Of a stretch of DNA of 64,000 nucleotides, positions 35,184 to 47,149 are shown in pieces. The notes beneath the pieces were generated by a model, which did not search any database, was not told where the DNA came from, and saw nothing but the letters and a program-made list of their open reading frames with translations. Position 1 is the first letter of the stretch. Each line of letters opens with the position of its first letter. The stretch comes from Zingiber officinale. Taxonomy: Eukaryota; Streptophyta; Magnoliopsida; Zingiberales; Zingiberaceae. The stretch spans positions 134,877,004 through 134,941,003 of the forward strand of contig NC_055989.1 in the NCBI RefSeq assembly GCF_018446385.1, in the 5' to 3' direction. A program made the position numbers and the translations under genes.

Positions 35184-35875
35184 AACCCTAGTTCGATACT
35201 CTATATCTAATAGAGTCTATAGAGTATATAACAAAAAGAACCTCAATGTTGGAGAATTTTTCAATATTGTATTTGATGAAACCCCCAAGCAATCGATTGA
35301 TAAAAATATATATTGATAGAGACTTAAACAAGGAAATTTCCTTTGGACTTGAGAAATTGACTTTAGATGACAATTTTCAATGGGGAACTATAGAGGATTC
35401 AGATGATGGAAGAAGGGAAGTAGTAATGTTGAGAATGTGGATGACACATCTCAATTACCAAGAACATTTAGGTTTAACCCTAGTCACTCTATTAACAAGT
35501 CATTGAATATATATCTCAAGGGGTGAGACTAGATCCTACTTTAAAAATTTAGGAAATCAATTTGCTTCAATATCTCAAATTGATCCTAACACCATAAATC
35601 ATACATTGTTAGACTCGGATTGGATATTAACCATGCAAGAAGAATTGATCCAATTTTATAAGAATCAAGTTTGGACTTTGGTTCCTAGATCCCACGAATA
35701 ATCAATTATCGATATTAGATGGTTAATTAGGAACAAAATGGATGATAAGAGAACCATTATACAAAATAAGGCTAGACTTGAGGTATGTCATTTCATCCAA
35801 GTATAAGGTTTGGATTATGATAAGACTTATGCATCAGTAGTTTATCTTGAATCAATTCAAATGCTTTTAGTCTTT
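35184..35875 (+). pseudogene. SIRE-like copia pol fragment (start of reverse transcriptase)
   Basis: Plus-strand translation gives QISQIDPNTINHTLLDSDW, MQEELIQFYKNQVWTLVPR, RWLIRNKMDDK and QNKARLEVCHF, then GLDYDKTYASVVYLESIQML. This is the conserved N-terminal part of copia reverse transcriptase, with stop codons between blocks. It is cut at about 35876 by an unrelated small LTR. Confidence 0.75.
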
Positions 35876-35990
35876 TGTTATGACCAAAAGAGATTTAGGT
35901 ATCTCCATAATGACATGATATTAACCACTTTGGTCATAAGTCCTCATGGTTTTATTTTTGGGCCCTACCCAAAAGGCCTTCTCCCGAACA
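35876..35990 (-). mobile_element. partial small LTR (196-bp family)
   Basis: TATCTCCATAATGACATGATATTA through CCTCATGGTTTTATTTTTGGGCCC to AAAAGGCC matches the complement of the intact 196-bp solo LTR at 42298-42493. Only part of the unit is left. Confidence 0.6.
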
Positions 35991-36163
35991 TCCAACAACC
36001 CTGACTTGCTCCGGAACATCCCACGTGAACATCCGGTCACACTGACTTGCTCCAGGCCATCCCACGAACATCCGATCAACCTAACCTACTATTGGCCTAC
36101 CCTCAACTTTGTTCAAGGTCGCCTCACATGTCATTTTGTTTGGACCATAACTCTGATGACATT

Positions 36164-39100
36164 TGTTGTGTCCAAAAGATATTCACATATTTTCACAATG
36201 ACATGATATTATCCACTTTGAGCCTAAGTCCTCATGGCTTTGCTCTTGGGCTCTAACTAAAAAGTCTTATGTCACGCCTCGGGAGAGTCCCTGCCAGAAG
36301 AAATTTCGGCAACATCTCCCATGTACGGGTGACAATATGAAACTTGACTACAAGCCCTCAGGGTCACACATACCTCAGCCAACATGGTCAAAACATATAC
36401 AATGAAATATAAAAACACCCACGCAGTTTATATAATCTCAGTTTCTGGCTGACACAACCACGCAGTTTATTTGAAAACAACCTACTCCACTACTACGATG
36501 GAAAACATAAAACACAATAGAGAAACCTTCGCAACAGAAAAATAAGTAGTAGACTAAAATTCGATAAAAGATCCTCGAGTACAATCCTACATCATAAGTG
36601 TATATAAATACATAACAAGGAACCAAAAATCCAAAGAGTAGAAAACCATTGCGAAGCAAAGTGGTGGGGGACTAGCGACTAGAACCCCCCTGACAGCGTC
36701 AACCTGAAATGGTAATATCAATGGGGTGAGTCAAATCCTCAGCGGATACCAAGTTGGCATACATAATAAGAAATAACTAGTAGTAATAAATATGTGTACA
36801 GTCTCCTGAAGTAGTGGAAATATAAAACTATAAGAAAAGGAGAAACTGTACTCACCAGGACCTCCTACCAGAATAATAAGGTCGTCAGACCAAAGGTAAC
36901 ATGTCCCTGTATGCATGTCAAATATATGCATCCATCCAATATGCAACAAATAAAATGCAGCAAACACAAGCAATAAATGCAATCATGCATATGATGCCAA
37001 TGACATGTTTTGGTCACCCCTGACGCCAGTCAGCCATCTCACACACGATGATGAGATCGAGTGGGTAGTGTTATGATAACTATGCACTCTTCCATCACTG
37101 CTCCTGATAAGTGACCGAGTGGACAGGATACTGTTGGAGTACACCTATCCTTCTATCCCAAATCATAAGTGGGGGAGCTCAATGCTCTCATCTCCCTGAG
37201 CCAGTCCAGAGGAGGGATCCCTGACGTGCTACCACGCTGTGTCACGCTACTAATGAATGGACTAACGGAGCACTGATAGAGCAAACTGCCACACACCCTG
37301 CCTGATATACCACTAACCCATGAGTGATTGTGTGTGCAGATCCATGTAACTAGTGATGAGCTCAACAATAATGGGACTACCAATCGCACATCATGCAATC
37401 ATGCAAGATGGTGCATGACACTAAGCATGCAAATCCTGACCATATCTACCTCCATAAATATGTACACGGGTCAGATATGGTAAATGTCTAGTTCGGTGTA
37501 TCGTAAGGCATGGTATGTCACTACCACTATGAGCATAAATAGTCATGGCAATAAACAAGATGGTATAAAACATAAATACAGAACAGATAAAAGCATGCAA
37601 TAGGTATTATGTAGTGACATAGCAAAGCAAAGATAAACATAATTATTACTAAAGACTATAACCTACTATGCATATCAACATGACATATCAAAAGAGATAA
37701 GTCAAGGTACCCGCCTTAATCAATAGTTCGTATCGAAACAAATCCCATGTCAAGTTGTTCGTCTCAACCAAAAACCTGTATCAAAATGTCCACTTTAGCA
37801 AACTCTATTATGCATCAATTAGCTAAACTAAATCCTAATCCAATTAAGAAATTCCAAATTGGATCCACCTAATTCATCCAACGTAGACATGAAACCCATG
37901 CTATGTAAATCTGATATCCAAGGTCAACTTACCTTAATTTACCAGAGATCTTGCTGCTAGAAAATCTGTGGTTGGAGCTATGGATTGTCCACGCACAGTG
38001 CCGACCGAAGCAAGGTAAAAGGGTGCTGCCCTCCACATCAAATGTTCCCTAACTCAACACATTACATTTAAATTCCAATTTCCTCATGATAATCATAACC
38101 AGTTAATGATTCCATTCAAAACCATCACAAACTGCATACTCTGGCTTACCTTAATATGGTTGCTCCCTGTTATCCCACAATCGAAGACCTTGTTGCCTAA
38201 AAGGGTGAGCAACACTAGGAAGATCTATTGTTATCTGAACCAAATACCCAAAATCAGTACCAGACCTAAACTAAAATTAAGTCTTGATTATTACCCAGAT
38301 CTGTCGGAAACAAGAGAAGGCGCACAGATGAGAATAGGGCTTGTAGGTGGCTCGGCAGAACCTAGTGATCAACAAACAGTGAGTAGGGCACGGCTCGGAG
38401 ACGACGCGAGAGTCAGACTCCGATGATTCGAAGAGGAAATCCACGATTCGAGCTATGATCCGAGTCTAGAGCCCGGCCTCAGTGATCCCTTGCTCTGAGC
38501 CGTAGATAGCGCGAGTGGATAAGGCGGATGTGGCAGTGGGACGACGCCGCTGCGAAGAACAGATGGCAGCGCCGATTGTCAGCAGGAAACAGTGGATCGA
38601 GTGGTAGCCGACGAACTAGGTCAGCTCTAGGGCAGAGGGAAGGGATCGGGAGGAGGGTTTTCGGCGCGAGAGGGAGAAGGTGAAGAGAAGAGGTTGGCCG
38701 ATCGTGGACCTCGACATCGAGGTCGACGGTGCCTGGGCAGAGACGGAAGAGGAGAGGTTCGGCTTTGGTTGGGGAAGAAGAGGAATCGACGATGGTTGTG
38801 GATCGTGAGGAGATAAAAGGCATTTGGTGGCGGGGGGGGGGGGGGAGGAGAAACAGTGTCGTCAAGGAGGAGAAAAGGGTTTGGGCTCGAGAGAGAAAAG
38901 AAAGAAAAAGAAATAGAAAAAGAAAAAGAAAAAGAAAAATTAAGAAAAATCAAACATTTACTCGTTTAAATGGGTAGACTAAACAGGTTTTCCCGTGGTC
39001 CAATAATTGATCCCCTTGAACTCGTCATATGAGCTCAGAAAAATTTTCAGAAATTTTTTAAAAATTTCAAAAAATTCCGTTAAGGTTATTCCTCTATTTA

Positions 39101-39240
39101 ACCTTATTATTTAATTAGTTTTTGTTGCCGTATTTTACATCTTAAGCTAATGAAGATATCTTACATCCTTTTAAATCTATGATCTTTTCCAAATCTTTCC
39201 GATGTGGGACTTTGATTGAATCCCATTGATCTTCCCCTCA
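36164..39240 (-). mobile_element. small LTR of the 196-bp family, split by gypsy solo LTR
   Basis: The left part (36164-36269) holds GATATTATCCACTTTGAGCC and CCTCATGGCTTTGCTCTTGGGC. The right part (39147-about 39235) holds ATCTATGATCTTTTCCAAAT and GATGTGGGACT. Together they cover the same order of blocks as the solo LTR at 42298-42493. The 2.9-kb gypsy LTR lies between them. The CTTCCCCTCAAACGAAGTA that follows resembles a polypurine-tract complement. Confidence 0.6.
36270..39141 (-). mobile_element. gypsy solo LTR, inverted relative to 32424
   Basis: It runs from TGTCACGCCTCGGG to GTATTTTACA, 2872 bp, with TCTTA duplications at 36265-36269 and 39142-39146. It is the same family as the plus-strand solo LTR at 32424-35161. 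A run of 15 or more G lies near 38830-38847. The proline/serine-rich ORFs at 38479-38953 are LTR sequence. Confidence 0.9.
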
Positions 39241-39329
39241 AACGAAGTACCACCATGACTCTCATGGTTTGCCCCCTCACCGACTTGAGTTTCATCCTTT
39301 GACTTTGGTCAGATCCTTCCCCTTTGGAC

Positions 39330-40198
39330 ATTGGATCCAATAATATCTATTTTGATTGCAAGAGAAACACACAATGTGTTCCTTGCCTTTTCATACCATG
39401 GGCCTGACCTCCTTAGGCTTCTCTTTAACCTTGGGTTTCATTTGACCCTTCTTCCTGGTCAATTATGGACACTTTCTCTTATAGTGCACTTTCTCCCTAC
39501 ACTCAAAACAAATAATATTCTCTTTATTTTTACAAATTGAATTATTTATACCTTCCAATTTAGGGATGACATTTTCTTCTTTTGATCTAGATGTAGAAGC
39601 TTCTTCTTAATCCGACAATGATGATCCACGCTCCCCCTCAATCCTTGAGGTGGATGTCTCTTCCTCTTTATCCTCAGACATTGAGCATCTCTTAACGTCC
39701 AAATCCTTATGCACATGAAATAAGGAGTACACTCCTTTTCCTTTATCTTTGTGCTCTCTTGAGGATGGACCTTCTTCTTCTTCTTCTTCTTCTTCTTCTT
39801 CTTCTTCACCTCTTAACTTCGGAGCCCTTTTCTTCTTGATCCAATGAGTTGCCCTCTTTGGATTCTTCTTGATTTGGTGTAGTGGAGGATTTTTTATGGA
39901 TCTTTGCCAATTTGCTCCAAAGCTCCTTGACATCTTAATATTCCCGAATTTGGCTCAAAATATTGTTTGGCAATAAATTGACCAATACCTCTTCCAAGAG
40001 TGGAAACTTTTACCATTAAAGAGTGGTGGACGAGAGGTACTGAATCCTTCTTATTCATACATTTTTTATTTTTGCAAAGAAAAACTTAAAATAATTCCAA
40101 GACTTTTTATGGTCTTGGGTAAGTTGTACAATAGAATTAAAAAAAATATATTCCAATAAGTAAGATAAAAATGATTTCAAAAATTTGTTTAAAGAAGA
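39330..40198 (-). pseudogene. SIRE-like gag remnant, minus strand
   Basis: A zinc knuckle (CFECREKVHYKRKC, CX2CX4HX4C) is encoded at 39510-39469. Upstream of it in sense are a long Glu tract (TTC repeat at about 39773-39807) and a Lys/Arg-rich region. The gag at 60278-62036 has the same layout and a near-identical knuckle. The frame is broken. The 5' part is separated from its primer-binding site by the Cassandra element. Confidence 0.75.
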
Positions 40199-40203
40199 GA
40201 AGA

Positions 40204-40972
40204 TGTAACACCCCGACCCGGGCAGGCCCCTCCCGGATTGAACCGGGAACGCCATCAGAATTGCCCATCGAGTTGACGACTAGTTCCACAGACCACAGGA
40301 GGTCCTTTCAGCGTGCTTTGTCCTCACTCGCATGTACCTGGGAAAACTTTCCCAGAAGGTCACTCATCCTCAGATTTCTCCAAACCAAGCACGCTTAACT
40401 TTGGAGTTCTTAAGTTTGAGCTTCCGAAAAGGAAGGTGCACCTTGGTGATATTGATAGTACCATCTAACCTTTTAAGCCATGCTTAACCAGAATCAAAGA
40501 ACCGGGGTATTACACAATCACCCCCACTTAAAGACACAACACCCTCATTGTGTAATCACGAATCACACCACAGACAAATCCCATAATCTCCCTCGCTATG
40601 TGGTACCCTTGGTGCTCCTGCCACAGGCGCACTCACGGTTGCAAGGTCGCTCTGATATCATCTGTAACGTCCCGACCCGGGCAGGCCCCACCCGGACTGA
40701 ACCCGGAGCGCCACCAGAATTTCCCATCGAGTTGACAACTAGTTCCACAGACCACCGGAGGTCCTTTTAGCGTGCTTTGTCCTCACTCGCACGCACCTGG
40801 GAAAACTTCCCAGGAGGTCACCCATCCTCAGATTTCTCCAAGCCAAGCACACTTAACTTTGGAGTTCTTAAGTTTGGGCTTCCGAAAAGGAAGGTGCACC
40901 TTGGTGATATTGATAGTACTATCTAACCTTTTAAGTCATGCTTAACCAGAATCAAAGAACCGGGGTATTACA
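40204..40972 (-). mobile_element. Cassandra TRIM retrotransposon, structurally complete
   Basis: Two 310-bp LTRs (40204-40514 and 40663-40972), both TGTAA...TTACA, enclose a 148-bp internal region with no ORF. GAAGA duplications flank it (40199-40203 and 40973-40977). The internal end GCTCTGATATCATC is the complement of an initiator tRNA-Met primer site, and ATCACCCCCACTT at the other end is a polypurine-tract complement, which sets minus orientation. The minus strand of each LTR contains a 5S rRNA-like segment (40410-40347 and 40868-40806) with AGAACTCCAAAGTTAAG and GTGACCT(C/T)CTGGGAA, the hallmark of Cassandra. These elements are non-autonomous and use a Pol III-type internal promoter. Confidence 0.92.
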
Positions 40973-41059
40973 GAAGAAGATTTTTAAAATTCATTTTATG
41001 ACAAAAAGAAAGTTTTTCAACAACTTAAAAAAGTAGTTACACTTATTCAAAACAATTTT

Positions 41060-41071
41060 GCTCTAATACCA
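41060..41071 (-). other. tRNA-Met primer-binding site
   Basis: GCTCTAATACCA is the complement of the initiator-Met site TGGTATCAGAGC with one mismatch. It lies 2 bp from the LTR start at 41074. Confidence 0.75.
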
Positions 41072-41073
41072 AT

Positions 41074-42630
41074 TGTAGGACCAGATTTAGCAAGAGGGGA
41101 AATCTTTCTTTTGAAAAGTAAACAAAAATAAGTAGTGGAAAAACTAAAACAAAGAAGATTCGGGCGGTTTATTGGTTCACAGTTCTTCAAGCAAATCGCT
41201 AATATTCTCTTCTCTAAAAAACTTTTGGAGAAAGAGAAAAACATACAAAAGATGAAGGAGATAGTACTAAACTACTATTCCTTTTAAAGTAAATGCAAGT
41301 ACATAACTAAAAATAAATTGACGACTTAAATATGGAGCTTCATCATAGATTGGAGAGAGCCTCTTGGTGTTGTAGTAGTAGTAGTACTTGCATAAACATC
41401 ATGACAGAGAAATGGAGAGTGTTTTGAGAATTGGATTGAAATGTTGAGCTTCATATCCCAAGGTTTCTTTTATAGGCTTCATTTGGTCAATTGGAAACCA
41501 ATTAGTCAACTAAAACCTTCTAGTCAATTCAACCTCTTATCAAGCGATTGTTCCCGCTTCTTTCCATGCTTGCTTGGATTCAATCTCATCGATCCTATGA
41601 AATCCACTTTCGATTGACTGATCTAGAATTTCCTTTACTATTTCTATCCAATTATATCCATTCTATTCTTTCCAAACTTGTATGATCGACTATCATCCTG
41701 ATTAGTCGATTGGACCTCTATTTATTTCTTTGTATAGATACAAATCTGTTTGTGCTTATCCACCCAAATTAGTCGATTGAACCACTCTATTTGGTTGATC
41801 AAACCTTTCGATCAACTCAGTTATTTATGTTATACAAAACGAAGTTAACAGAACAAGAATAATAATAGTAATCCTATAAAATATAGTTAGAAATAATATG
41901 ATTATGTATGAGTTAATCTTGATAGTTAAGACTATTTGATCTCGACTTAGAAACATCTGTTGGTTTTTTTAGTCAGATCAACATCTAAGGTTGTCTTAAC
42001 TGGGACATGTCCTCACTACCTTTGAGAATGAAAGGCCTCTTTAGGACTTACCTTACTTACCCATCAAACATTTGGTTTAACTGACCTGTTTGTACTTTTT
42101 CTTTAGCTTAGTGTCCGATCAACCCACTGAGACTTTCCTTACTTGATGGTTGGTCCAACTGACCCATTAAGTTCTCTACCAGATTAACTCATCTAGTCTT
42201 CTACCTAGTGTCTGATCCTTTTGATCCACTAAGATTCCCTTTCCTAGTGTCTCATCATCCTAATCCACTAGGCCTTTTTGATGCCCAATGTCCAGTCTGT
42301 TGGGGTTGCACGGTTGCAAACAGAGTCCCACATTGAAAACACATGGGAAAGATCATGGGTTTATAAGAGAAAGATATCTCCATTGGTATGAGGCCTTTTG
42401 GGGAGAGCCTAAGAGCAAAATCATGAGGGCTTAGGCCCAAAGTGGACAATATCATACCATTGTGGAGATATCTAAATTCTTTTCGATCCTACACAGTCCT
42501 CCTGATTCATTAGAACTTTCAATGTTAATTGATATGCACACTTAACTAACATATGAAACACATAATGTCTAACTTTAAACCCTTCTTTAGACATCAAAAT
42601 ATAATTTCGATTATTGGTGCTAACTACACA
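41074..42630 (-). mobile_element. 5' LTR of SIRE-like element, minus strand
   Basis: It starts TGTAGGACCAG next to the primer-binding site and ends about TTGGTGCTAACTACA. The minus-strand TATA box is at 41468-41474. AATTGG-AAA-CCAATT (41489-41503) and repeated AGTCGATTG words lie directly upstream. A 196-bp LTR is inserted at 42298. The right end is approximate. Confidence 0.65.
42298..42493 (-). mobile_element. 196-bp solo LTR with target duplication
   Basis: TGTTGGGGTTGC...GATCCTACA with CAGTC at 42293-42297 and 42494-42498. It contains CCACATTG and TTTATAAGAG. It is the size of a TRIM/SMART LTR. Two degraded relatives are at 35876-35990 and 36164-39240. Confidence 0.85.
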
Positions 42631-42690
42631 AATATATAGATCATGTATGTCCTTAGTTAATTGGCATGCTAGAAAATGAGTTAAATATGG

Positions 42691-43110
42691 TGTTGGTGCT
42701 GGCAGCACAACATTGAACCCAAAATTTTGATGTATGATTAAGGTTAAATATGATTTTTTGACATCTAACAAGTTAGTGTCAAGTGTGTAGCAATATGTTA
42801 CTTGGCAATGACATAGTCCTGGTTGAAAACTATACAATGAATAAGTCCTAGTAGATCTAGGTAACTAAAGTCCTAATTGTGAATTAAGAGGGAGTTAAGT
42901 CTTAGTTGGGAACTATGTAAGAAATTTTTAGTTGGGAATAAGGAGTATCAAGTCTAAGTGGAGTCAGCTGGGAGCTGAAGGCTTGACAAACAAATCCAAG
43001 TGGAGTCAACTAAGAGCTGAAGGATTGACAGGAAAGTCCAAGTGGAGTCAGTTGGAAGCTGAAAGCTTGACAAATAAGTCCAAATGGAATTAGTTAGAAA
43101 CTCAATTTAG
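42691..43110 (+). mobile_element. start of a SIRE-like LTR, plus strand
   Basis: TGTTGGTGCTGG followed by CAAAATTTTGATG resembles the start of plus-oriented LTRs at 291 and 56608. It carries a 42-bp tandem repeat and stops where CACTA-like sequence begins. Confidence 0.5.
42956..43105 (+). repeat. 42-bp tandem repeat, about 3.5 copies
   Basis: Units begin AAGTGGAGTCA at 42956, 42998 and 43040, with a degraded one at 43082, giving an exact 42-bp period. Confidence 0.85.
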
Positions 43111-43339
43111 ATGGGTTAATTTTTTTTTTTTGTAACTTATTACTTCATCGAATAAATATTATGAAGTCAAATGTCACTTAAAATTAAAAGTGAATCCCAT
43201 CTTTTTAAAATTGATGAAGTCTAAAATGGTATTTTACTTCATCATTTTTTTAATTGAAGTTGATTACCATATATTACTTCATAATTAGTAATCGTCGAAG
43301 TAACTAGTGGCAAAGTCTATCATTAAAATTCTACTAGTG
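43111..43339 (-). mobile_element. terminal fragment of a CACTA-type transposon
   Basis: The minus strand begins CACTAGTAGAATTTTAATGA at 43339 and continues with subterminal TACTTCAT/ATGAAGT repeats in both orientations, as in CACTA ends. The other end was not found and no target duplication can be tested. Confidence 0.45.
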
Positions 43340-43838
43340 TGATAGTCGTACAATTGTCCAGTCTTGACTTTTGAATTTCTGGTGATATCCTTGGTCAGAT
43401 TGATGTCTACTATTCCCTTTATGTGAATGCATTCTTATCCATTGCTCTTAGAAGAGTTTACCTGACTTACCAAACATATGGTTCTATATACTTGTTTAGA
43501 TTTCATGTTCAGCATCTGATCCTCTGACCCCCTAGGGCTTCCTTTTGATGTTTAGTCCTAGCTAACCCATCGACCTGCTAGAAATCCAGTCCATTGATCC
43601 GTCTAGACTTCCCGCCTAGTGTCCTCGATCTACCAAGACTTTTGCCTAGTATCTGGTTTAACCGACCTACTAGGGCTTCCACTTGTCTAGTGTCCAGTCA
43701 ACTTGACCTACTAAGAATTTCTTAGTTGAACTAGATGCACACTTAGTTAACCTTGTTAGATCGCAACACTTCTTAACTTTGAACCTTTATCATTATCAAA
43801 ACTAGGTTCGATTATCTAATCTTTCCTACATCAACGAT
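43340..43838 (-). mobile_element. 3' LTR remnant of SIRE-like element, minus strand
   Basis: CTAGTGTC(C/T)-type repeats and a GGTTCGATTATC...CATCAACGA end, followed by ATCTCTTTTTTT in the position of a polypurine-tract complement. Its start has been lost. Confidence 0.5.
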
Positions 43839-46800
43839 CTCTTTTTTTTTATTATTATTATAATAACCTAATTCAAAGTTAAGTAAAATAAATCATAAGG
43901 AAAACATTTAAAAAGCATTTTAATAACTTTTCAAAAGTAAGTTTGCAAAAACAATCCCCCTAACTTAATCTCTTCCCCTATAATTAATGTTTAAGGCATT
44001 TTTAGAATTTTTAGAAAAGCACTTAACTTTTGACTACTATGCTCTCCCCTTTGACAAACATAAAAAACTAAGTTTAATAAAAAATAAAATTTTGAAAACG
44101 ATTATTTAAGGTTAAAAGGAATTTTTGAAATGGAATTTTTAAGAAAAGAAAAAATTCTAGACAGAAAAACTTCAAAAGAGATTTTATAGAAATAAAAAAA
44201 AAATTTAAAGAGAAATTTTTGAATGGAAATTTTTGAAAAGAACAATTTTAAAATAGAGAAAAAAATTTTATAAAAAATTTCGTTAGAAAGTTTGAAAAAG
44301 GAAATTTTGACAAAGATCTTGAAAAAGAGTGAAGAATTTAAAAGGAAATTTTTAAACAAAATAGTAAAATTTACAAGGAGTTTTTGAAGAAGAGATTTTA
44401 GAAGGATTAAAATAAAGTTTTTTATTGACAAAACCCAAAAGGGTAAATAAATTTTTAAAAAAATATTGACAATTAAGAACTTTAATTCTTGTAATTGAAT
44501 TAATATGCATTTAATCAGTAATCAAAAGGTCCTAGAGTCCAAGCCAACATGATTTGGAACTTAAAAATGATTAACTTTGGAAAATATAATATTTAAAAAT
44601 AGATCATCTATTAAATTATTCTTATTAAAATGTCTAACTTTTGTGCTAGCTGACTATCATAAAATAATAAATTTGACTAAGTTAATCAAGTTAAGTGTAG
44701 TTTTCAGCTACTCTTCTAGTATGACGGTTTTGTAAAGGCATATGATTTGAAAAAATATTGGTTTGAAAAACATAAAGTTTTAAAAAATATATAAAGTTTT
44801 GAAAAATATAAATTTTTTAGATAAGAAGAAAAGGAAGAAAATATATTTTTTTTAAAAAAATTATTCTACTGAACACATTCCTAGTTGCCTTCTAAGGGTG
44901 CTAAACTCAACGTCAGATAAGGATTTAGTAAAGATATCTGCTAGGTTTGACTTGGATTTAACATAGTTAAGTACAATCACTCCTAGCTACATGGTCTCTA
45001 ACAAAGTGATGTTTTACTTCTATGTTTTTAGTTCTAAAATAGAGTACGTATTTTCTGTTAAATGGATTGAACATATGTTATCAATTAGTACTTTAGTGTT
45101 TGGGTAATTTAATTCTTTTAGTGCATGCATTATCCATTATAGTTGAACTACACATTCTCTTATTGCTATGTACTCTACTTTAGTAGTGGATAAGGCAACA
45201 TAATATTATTTTCAACTATATCAACTAACTAGACATTAACCTAAAGTTGGCAACTACCACTATGCTTTTTTTTTGTTTTATCTAATTTACACCCAACATA
45301 GTATGAGTCAGAGTATCCCACCAAGTCAAAAATATTTATTTTTGGGTATCAAATTCCTATATTTATTGTACCTTTAATATACATATGTATTCTTTTTACT
45401 AGTGTTAAGTCTGATTCTTTTGCACATGATTAATACCTAGCACACATTCCAATTGCAAATAAAATATTAGGTTGACTCACAGTTAAGTGTAATAGGCTAC
45501 CTATTGTATTCCTATAATACTTCAAGTCAACTGATTTTCTTTCTAGATCATTATCAATTCTTATAGTTGTTATCATTAATGTATTAATTTCTTTAGAATT
45601 TTTCATTTCAATTTTTTTAATTAATTCCTTAGTATATTTATTTTGAAAAACATAGTTATCTTCTTTGATTTGTTTTATTTATAAGCTTAAAAAGAAATTA
45701 AGTTCACATATTAGACTTATTTTTTAAATGAGTCTTAGGTGAGTATGACATAGTCTCCTGTGTCATAGCTTAGTTTTCTCTTGTTGTGTTATTAGATACT
45801 TAAGTGAGGAGCTTGTTAGATTAATTGTGTAGATATTATTTCTCTTAATTCCCGTAAATGTTATTTCAAGATTTTCAATATTTTTAATTAAACATTCAAA
45901 ATTTAAAAAGCTTATTAAATAACCAAAGTTACACAATTGACTAATGCTAAGCAGGTTGAACTCAAATTTATCAATTAGTAGGACTTTACAAATAATGAAT
46001 TAGAAATTAATTCAATATTACATATTCTGATTACCTTAAGTTTTTTGTTATTTCTAAATGCGACTGATCCTAGATTCTTGAGTTTCAATTTGATAAATTT
46101 TAGTTTGTCTACGATCATGTGTCTACAGTACTTAATGTCTAACATCCATTAATCTAAATCTTTATGTTCCTACACATAAGATATTTGATTTGTATCCAAC
46201 TTATAATTAGAATTTAAAATGGGTTGACTGACTTTTACTCCTTATCTTCCATATCATCTATTTTAGATTGTCAATCAATTAGTCCTATGGGTACTTTATG
46301 AGATGATTTTTTTTAGTTAAATTAATGATTAAGATGGAGTTAATTAGTTTAGGATTAATTAGAATAATTAGTTTTGAATCAATTATTTAAGTTATATTAA
46401 TTAGTAAAGGTTAAATTGATTAATTAAGTGAATTAGATTAATTAAATTTGTTTTGTATTAATTTAGTTTGAGTTTGAATTAAGTTTGGATTAATTATCAA
46501 TTCAGTTTAACATGGTTAAATTAAAGTTGAGTTAAATTAAAGTTAAGTTGTAAGTTTGAGTCTATTTGATTAAAGTTAAATTAATAATTTCCTTTAAGAT
46601 TAAATTTATTTAAGTTAAATAATTATATTTATTAATTTAATTTCGATTAAATTGATTTAGTTTGGATTAATTAAAATTTAAGAGTTAGTTAAATTTATTT
46701 AAGATAAGGTTGAATTAATTATTTTAGAGTTTTTAATTAAGTTTAATTATTTATAATTTAATAGAGTTGTTTAAGATTTTAATTTTCGATTTAATTGTTT

Positions 46801-47149
46801 AATTAAGTAAATTAATTATTTTTGGATTAATTAAGATTAATTGGTTAAGTTTTAATTAATTAAATTGTATTGATTAAATACATTTCAGATTAATTAATTA
46901 ATTAATTAAAGTACTTAGTTATGGTTTAATTAATTGAGTTGGTTTTGGATTAGATTTAAATAGACTAGATTGCATCTTAGATATATCTCACCCATTTCTA
47001 GATTTTTAAACAAGGGAGTCTTATAAATTTTATGAAATGGTTGTTAGTTTTATCTTTATTAATTTAGTTTGAATTCTTAGGAAAGTTTGACCTTGTATTA
47101 AATTCAAGTTTAACCTTGATTTACTAAGTGTATATTTCCAGTTTCATCT
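43839..47149 (-). pseudogene. decayed SIRE-like pol, minus strand
   Basis: 43839-44880 is AT-rich 3' sequence. Minus-strand RNase H/reverse transcriptase traces follow: 45200-44880 holds the complement of the GTTGCCTTATCCACTACTAAAG block, and 45320-45270 the SDSYYVGCKL block. Beyond about 45750 the sequence is too decayed to assign. 46330-46930 is almost pure TTAATTAAG-like low-complexity DNA. Confidence 0.55.

Noticed and set aside
38479-38953. Proline/serine-rich ORFs of 108 and 128 codons
   Set aside because: They are inside the gypsy solo LTR at 36270-39141 and reflect CT-rich sequence.
40347-40868. 5S rRNA genes
   Set aside because: The two 5S-like segments are partial, diverged and located at the same place in both LTRs of a TRIM with target duplications, so they are Cassandra LTR parts.
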